A stretch of 64,000 bases of DNA from Lachnospiraceae bacterium (GTDB taxonomy: Bacteria; Bacillota; Clostridia; Lachnospirales; Lachnospiraceae), in the NCBI GenBank assembly GCA_017427685.1, contig JAFRSH010000024.1, positions 1 through 64,000 of the forward strand. Direction: 5' to 3'. Below the pieces are notes generated by a model. The model searched no databases. It saw nothing but the letters and a program-made list of their open reading frames with translations, and was not told where the DNA came from. The translations under genes and the position numbers were made by a program. Of the stretch, positions 60,799 through 64,000 are shown one piece after another; position 1 is the stretch's first letter; each line of letters begins with the position of its first letter.

Positions 60799-61392
60799 TT
60801 GGCTAACATCAAAGAGTACATGCCGGGCTACATCGACGCGGATCTGGGACTGAGGAACTGCGGCGACGACGAGGAACAGTACAGGGAGACGGTGAGGATC
60901 GTCTGTCGGTACGGGGACGAGAAAAAGGCACAGCTTGAGAGGCTCATGCAGGAGAGGGACTACGAAAGGTTCCTGACCGAGATACATGCTCTCAAGAACA
61001 ATTTCGCAACCGTCGGGGCCATGGACCTTGCGAACAGGGCCAGGTCGCTTGAGGACCGGTGCAGAGCCGGGAAGCGCGACGGAGTGATCGAAGAAGGGTT
61101 TGTACTTGCGGATGATTACGGTTCTTTCATTGAGGATCTCAAGAAGACCGTTAAGCAGATCGATAAGGAGGAAGGACTTGTCGCGGGAGATGACGAGATT
61201 GACCGTTCCTTCGAGGAGATAAAGCAGTGTGTATTGGACGGAAGGTTTGACGCTGCTTCCGATCTTTTCGAGGTTCTGGCTTTCTTTAACCTGCCCGACA
61301 ACTCGGAGGCGTTTGTAGACGAGATGCGCCGATCGCTCCTTGAAGAGGATAAAGACGGTGTTCTCCATGCTCTGAAGAAATATCGAACATGA
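60799..61392 (+). CDS. Hpt-domain phosphotransfer protein
   Basis: A 197-residue protein. The N-terminal part is an Hpt four-helix domain (about 1-115) with the phosphorylatable His in TEIHALKNNFATVGA (near residue 63), preceded by GDEKKAQLERLM. The C-terminal part (about 130-195) is helical without a known motif. The start is TTG 60799, with AAAGGGGTGA upstream. The next two response-regulator genes (61424 and 63463) and the hybrid kinase at 10164 suggest that it carries phosphate between separate relay partners. Confidence 0.82.
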   Translation: MANIKEYMPGYIDADLGLRNCGDDEEQYRETVRIVCRYGDEKKAQLERLMQERDYERFLTEIHALKNNFATVGAMDLANRARSLEDRCRAGKRDGVIEEGFVLADDYGSFIEDLKKTVKQIDKEEGLVAGDDEIDRSFEEIKQCVLDGRFDAASDLFEVLAFFNLPDNSEAFVDEMRRSLLEEDKDGVLHALKKYRT

Positions 61393-61423
61393 TCTTTGGA
61401 ACGAAACAATTGAGGAGGAACAC

Positions 61424-62527
61424 ATGATTCAGCTTTTAGTCATTAATGATGATACATTGACCACGGGGCTTGGGATGCACTGCGGAGCGGATTTTGAAGT
61501 CAGTGTTGCCGATTCTCCGCTTGCGGCTTTCAACAGTATCATACACATAAACCCCGACGCTATCGTTATGCACACCGGGAACGGATTCGATCATATCCAG
61601 GTGCTCCGCAGGATCAGGAACATGCAGGCTTCGAAGTACACGCCCGTGCTCGTGATCGCTGAGGACGACGCCGTTGTCGCGCTCGGACAGCGCACTTCAG
61701 ACGGCAAGACGGATTACAGGAAGGCACCGATGGATCTTGAAGCGATCTGTCACTGGGCTATGGATAAGCTTGACGTTTCGGACGAGTCCGGACAGAAGGA
61801 AGTCCTCGTTATCGATGATGACCCTGTTGTTCTCGATCTTTCGAGGCTCTACCTGGGTGCCAAGTACAAGGTCACGACCATCAACAGATCATACGACGTG
61901 CTTGACAGGCTCGCAACCTATAAGCCGGATCTGATCCTTCTTGATATAGCCATGCCGGACATCGACGGCAAGGAGCTTTTCAAGCTGATCAAGGAGATCC
62001 CGGGCTGCGAATCGATCCCAATCCTTTTCCAGACCGGTATGGCAGGCATCAACACGGTTCGCGAGTGCGTTAAGCTCGGTGCCGCAGGCTTTGTTATCAA
62101 GCCGCTCCAGAAGCCGGTTCTGCTCGAGAGAGTTGAAGAGGCGCTCGGCGGAGAAGCCAAGAAGAAGGTTTATGTCTTTGAGGACAAGGATTTCATCTTC
62201 CAGCTCATCAACGGTTTCCTTAAGGACAGCTACGAAGTGATCAGGGGAGAGTCGGTCCTTAATTCGAACAACAGACTCGAGGAGATCAACCCCGACGTCA
62301 TCATGATCGATATAGACAGCTCGGCGTTTATATTGAATCACGTGAGAGGCACGGCTTCGCAGTTGTCGATACCGATGGTGCTGCTCACCAAGGATCTCGA
62401 GAGCGAGATCGTCCAGAAAGAAAGATTGAGCCCCAACACGGCGATCGTCCAGATGCCCCTCAACAAGGAGCCTGTGCGTGAAGCAGTGACGGTCATGGCT
62501 CAGAAAAAGGCCGCATTGGCCAAATAA
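61424..62527 (+). CDS. Three-part receiver protein with one canonical REC domain
   Basis: A 367-residue protein with three receiver-like segments. The first (about 1-115, LLVINDDTLTTGLGM, INPDAIVMHTGNG) has no clear phosphoacceptor. The middle (about 126-240) is canonical: VLVIDDDPVVLDL, Asp in LILLDIAMPDIDG, Thr in LFQTGM and Lys in GFVIKPL. The third (about 250-367, KKVYVFEDKDFIFQLI, PDVIMIDIDSS) is degenerate. There is no output domain. AGGAGGA precedes the ATG. It follows the Hpt gene by 31 bases and is the likely partner of that protein. Layout parallels the protein at 14727 with an added third part. Confidence 0.8.
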   Translation: MIQLLVINDDTLTTGLGMHCGADFEVSVADSPLAAFNSIIHINPDAIVMHTGNGFDHIQVLRRIRNMQASKYTPVLVIAEDDAVVALGQRTSDGKTDYRKAPMDLEAICHWAMDKLDVSDESGQKEVLVIDDDPVVLDLSRLYLGAKYKVTTINRSYDVLDRLATYKPDLILLDIAMPDIDGKELFKLIKEIPGCESIPILFQTGMAGINTVRECVKLGAAGFVIKPLQKPVLLERVEEALGGEAKKKVYVFEDKDFIFQLINGFLKDSYEVIRGESVLNSNNRLEEINPDVIMIDIDSSAFILNHVRGTASQLSIPMVLLTKDLESEIVQKERLSPNTAIVQMPLNKEPVREAVTVMAQKKAALAK

Positions 62528-62541
62528 ATGAGGGGAAACTC

Positions 62542-63387
62542 ATGAAAAACGCAACAATGACTGACAAGAAGAGGATTGTCGTTAAAGTCGGCACATCCTC
62601 TCTTGTTCATGAAGAAACGGGGTTGATGGACCTCGATAAGCTTGAGAAACTGGTAAGAGGACTTACCGACCTGCACAACAGCGGCAAGGAGGTCATCCTT
62701 GTTTCGTCCGGTGCCATCGCGGTCGGAGTCAAGCGCCTCGGCCTCAAGGAGAAGCCTCGCAACAAGGCAGGCAAGCAGGCTTGCGCCGCAGTCGGCCAGG
62801 CGAACCTGATGATGCTTTACCAGAAGATCTTCGGTGAGTACGGTGTCACCGCAGCCCAGGTCCTCATAACTAAGTACACGATGATCGAGGACATCAGCCG
62901 CAGGAACGCCAGAGCAACCTTCGCCGAGCTTCTCAAGATGGGAGTTATCCCGGTCGTTAACGAGAACGACACCGTATCGACTGACGAGATCGAGTTCGGT
63001 GACAACGACACGCTTTCCGCGATCGTTGCGGCACTTGTCGGAGCTGATCTGCTGATCCTGCTCTCCGATATCGAGGGCCTCTACACCGACGACCCCAGGA
63101 CCAGCAAGGACGCGCGCTTTATCGATGTTGTCGAGAAGATCGACGACGAGATACTTGCCATGGGCAAGGGCGCAGGAAGCGTTGTGGGAACCGGCGGGAT
63201 GTGCACCAAGATCGAGGCCGCACGTATCGCGACCGATTCGGGTGCCGACATGATCATTGCCACCGGCAGCGACATGAGCATCATCAACAGGATCATCAGC
63301 GGTGAGAAGGTGGGCACGCTGTTCGTCGCACACAAGAACGAGAATTTCCATCTCATCGATTACCTGAGCAAGTCACGCAAGAAATAA
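62542..63387 (+). CDS. proB: Glutamate 5-kinase, PUA-less
   Basis: A 281-residue amino-acid kinase that makes glutamyl 5-phosphate, the first step of proline synthesis. The N-terminal motif is IVVKVGTSSLVH, with LVSSGAIAVG (ATP/glutamate), NENDTVSTDEIEFGDNDTLSAIVA (by its ends) and GTGGMCTKIEAARIA at the C-terminal nucleotide loop. It ends about 100 residues short of E. coli ProB because the C-terminal PUA domain is absent, as in many Gram-positive enzymes. GAGGGGAA precedes the ATG. proA is not seen before the window edge. Confidence 0.93.
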   Translation: MKNATMTDKKRIVVKVGTSSLVHEETGLMDLDKLEKLVRGLTDLHNSGKEVILVSSGAIAVGVKRLGLKEKPRNKAGKQACAAVGQANLMMLYQKIFGEYGVTAAQVLITKYTMIEDISRRNARATFAELLKMGVIPVVNENDTVSTDEIEFGDNDTLSAIVAALVGADLLILLSDIEGLYTDDPRTSKDARFIDVVEKIDDEILAMGKGAGSVVGTGGMCTKIEAARIATDSGADMIIATGSDMSIINRIISGEKVGTLFVAHKNENFHLIDYLSKSRKK

Positions 63388-63462
63388 ATTTGATATGACC
63401 GGAGCAACGCTTATGTGACAGGCCCGGGGTATCAACCTGAGGACCACGAAGAGGAGGTCAAA

Positions 63463-64000
63463 ATGGCTTTAAAAACACTCGTAGTTGACGATAACGAGAT
63501 CAATGCAATGCTTATACATGACCTTCTTGAGGGCTTTTCGATCGATTCGGATATTGCCGAGTCGGCGGAGCAGGCCATCGACATGGTCTCCAATAATGAT
63601 TATATCTTCGTCCTGATGGACTACGTCATGCCCGAGATGGACGGTATCGAGGCAACACGACGTATCTGCAGGATAAAACCGCTTATGAGGATCTACGCCA
63701 TGACCGGCGACCTCGGAGCGGATCTTCTTCGCGAGTTTATGAACGCGGGAGCGACAGGCGCGCTCACCAAGCCTATCAAGCTCAGCGAGCTCTACGACAT
63801 CATCAGAGACAATCTCTCCGAGTCGGAGTACACGATCCCGGACATTCTTCGCGAGAAGTTCGACGGCACGGGTGCGGGACAGGCCGACAAGACAGGTGAG
63901 ATCGATCTTCAGGTTTATCTGAAGAAGATACCCCAGCTCGATTACAACGTGGGTCTTTCGAATATCATCGGCAACACCGAGGGTTACAAGAGACTCCTTA
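63463..64000 (+). CDS. Response regulator with a C-terminal Hpt-like region, cut by the window edge
   Basis: The frame is open from ATG 63463 (GAGGAGGT upstream) to the end of the window, 179 codons. Residues 1-120 form a receiver domain: LVVDDNEINAML (acidic pair), Asp in VLMDYVMPEMDG, Thr in AMTGD and Lys in ALTKPI. The last visible residues (QLDYNVGLSNIIGNTEGYKRLL) look like the first helices of an Hpt domain. It would form a REC-Hpt relay protein. The 75-base gap after proB contains one copy of the AACGCTTATG word at 63406. Confidence 0.82.
   Translation, partial: MALKTLVVDDNEINAMLIHDLLEGFSIDSDIAESAEQAIDMVSNNDYIFVLMDYVMPEMDGIEATRRICRIKPLMRIYAMTGDLGADLLREFMNAGATGALTKPIKLSELYDIIRDNLSESEYTIPDILREKFDGTGAGQADKTGEIDLQVYLKKIPQLDYNVGLSNIIGNTEGYKRLL

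Overview
The window looks like chromosome of an anaerobic, fermentative, low-G+C-lineage Gram-positive bacterium, most likely a Lachnospiraceae-type Clostridia with a fairly GC-rich coding bias. The reasons are an electron-bifurcating [FeFe]-hydrogenase operon with its DRTGG/PHP/sensory-hydrogenase accessory set, HprK with a Crh-like HPr, WhiA, an ECF-type vitamin transporter, Lgt and LspA, strong AGGAGG-type ribosome binding sites, frequent TTG/GTG starts and many large Glu/Asp-rich envelope proteins. No prophage, insertion sequence, rRNA operon or CRISPR array was found.

Layout. 1-4151: an intracellular GH27 alpha-galactosidase carrying an inserted beta-domain, a small unknown protein, and two minus-strand enzymes (GNAT, amidohydrolase). 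4152-6361: a candidate toxin-antitoxin-like pair, a HipA/CtkA-like kinase overlapping a DUF2442-plus-HTH regulator, preceded by duplicated operator-like repeats. 6462-10126: hydrogenase accessory genes (two DRTGG proteins, an RsbT-like ATPase, a sensory-type [FeFe]-hydrogenase homologue, a PHP phosphoesterase). 10164-15479: a very large hybrid histidine kinase and a response regulator. 15619-32958: three FecR-domain membrane-anchored proteins and a secreted trypsin-like protease. The two giant FecR surface proteins (about 1500 residues each) bracket the hyd operon (NuoE-like, ATPase, ferredoxin, NuoF-like, HydA; 23326-28367). 33218-42256: PilZ protein, an unknown Rossmann-like protein, a small LspA, then HprK, ROK glucokinase, MurB, WhiA, Crh-like HPr and a polysaccharide deacetylase. 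42278-49495: DnaE, a tandem-fused two-domain phosphofructokinase, a RibU-like ECF S component and a YcxB-like membrane protein. 49529-55286: tRNA t6A genes (tsaE, tsaB, rimI, tsaD) interleaved with RNase Z, then ispD. 55355-59373: a CotH-like lipoprotein, Lgt and a minus-strand membrane protein. 59586-59864: two tRNA-Ser genes. 60224-64000: dihydrofolate reductase, an Hpt/response-regulator group, proB and a truncated response regulator.

Together the genes cover sugar uptake and glycolysis control (alpha-galactosidase, glucokinase, PFK, HprK/Crh-like HPr), reoxidation of NADH and ferredoxin to H2, and envelope assembly and signalling. The most unusual items are the 700-residue phosphofructokinase whose two halves have complementary loss of active-site residues; the FecR-anchored surface protein family around the hydrogenase operon; the HipA-like/DUF2442-HTH pair; two 62-bp-period tandem arrays of one repeat family 29 kb apart; two long imperfect inverted repeats; and a 10-base word (YATAAGCGTT) that recurs far more often than expected. 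Residue-level comparisons rest on remembered reference sequences (E. coli PfkA, CpI hydrogenase, B. subtilis HPr); no search was run.
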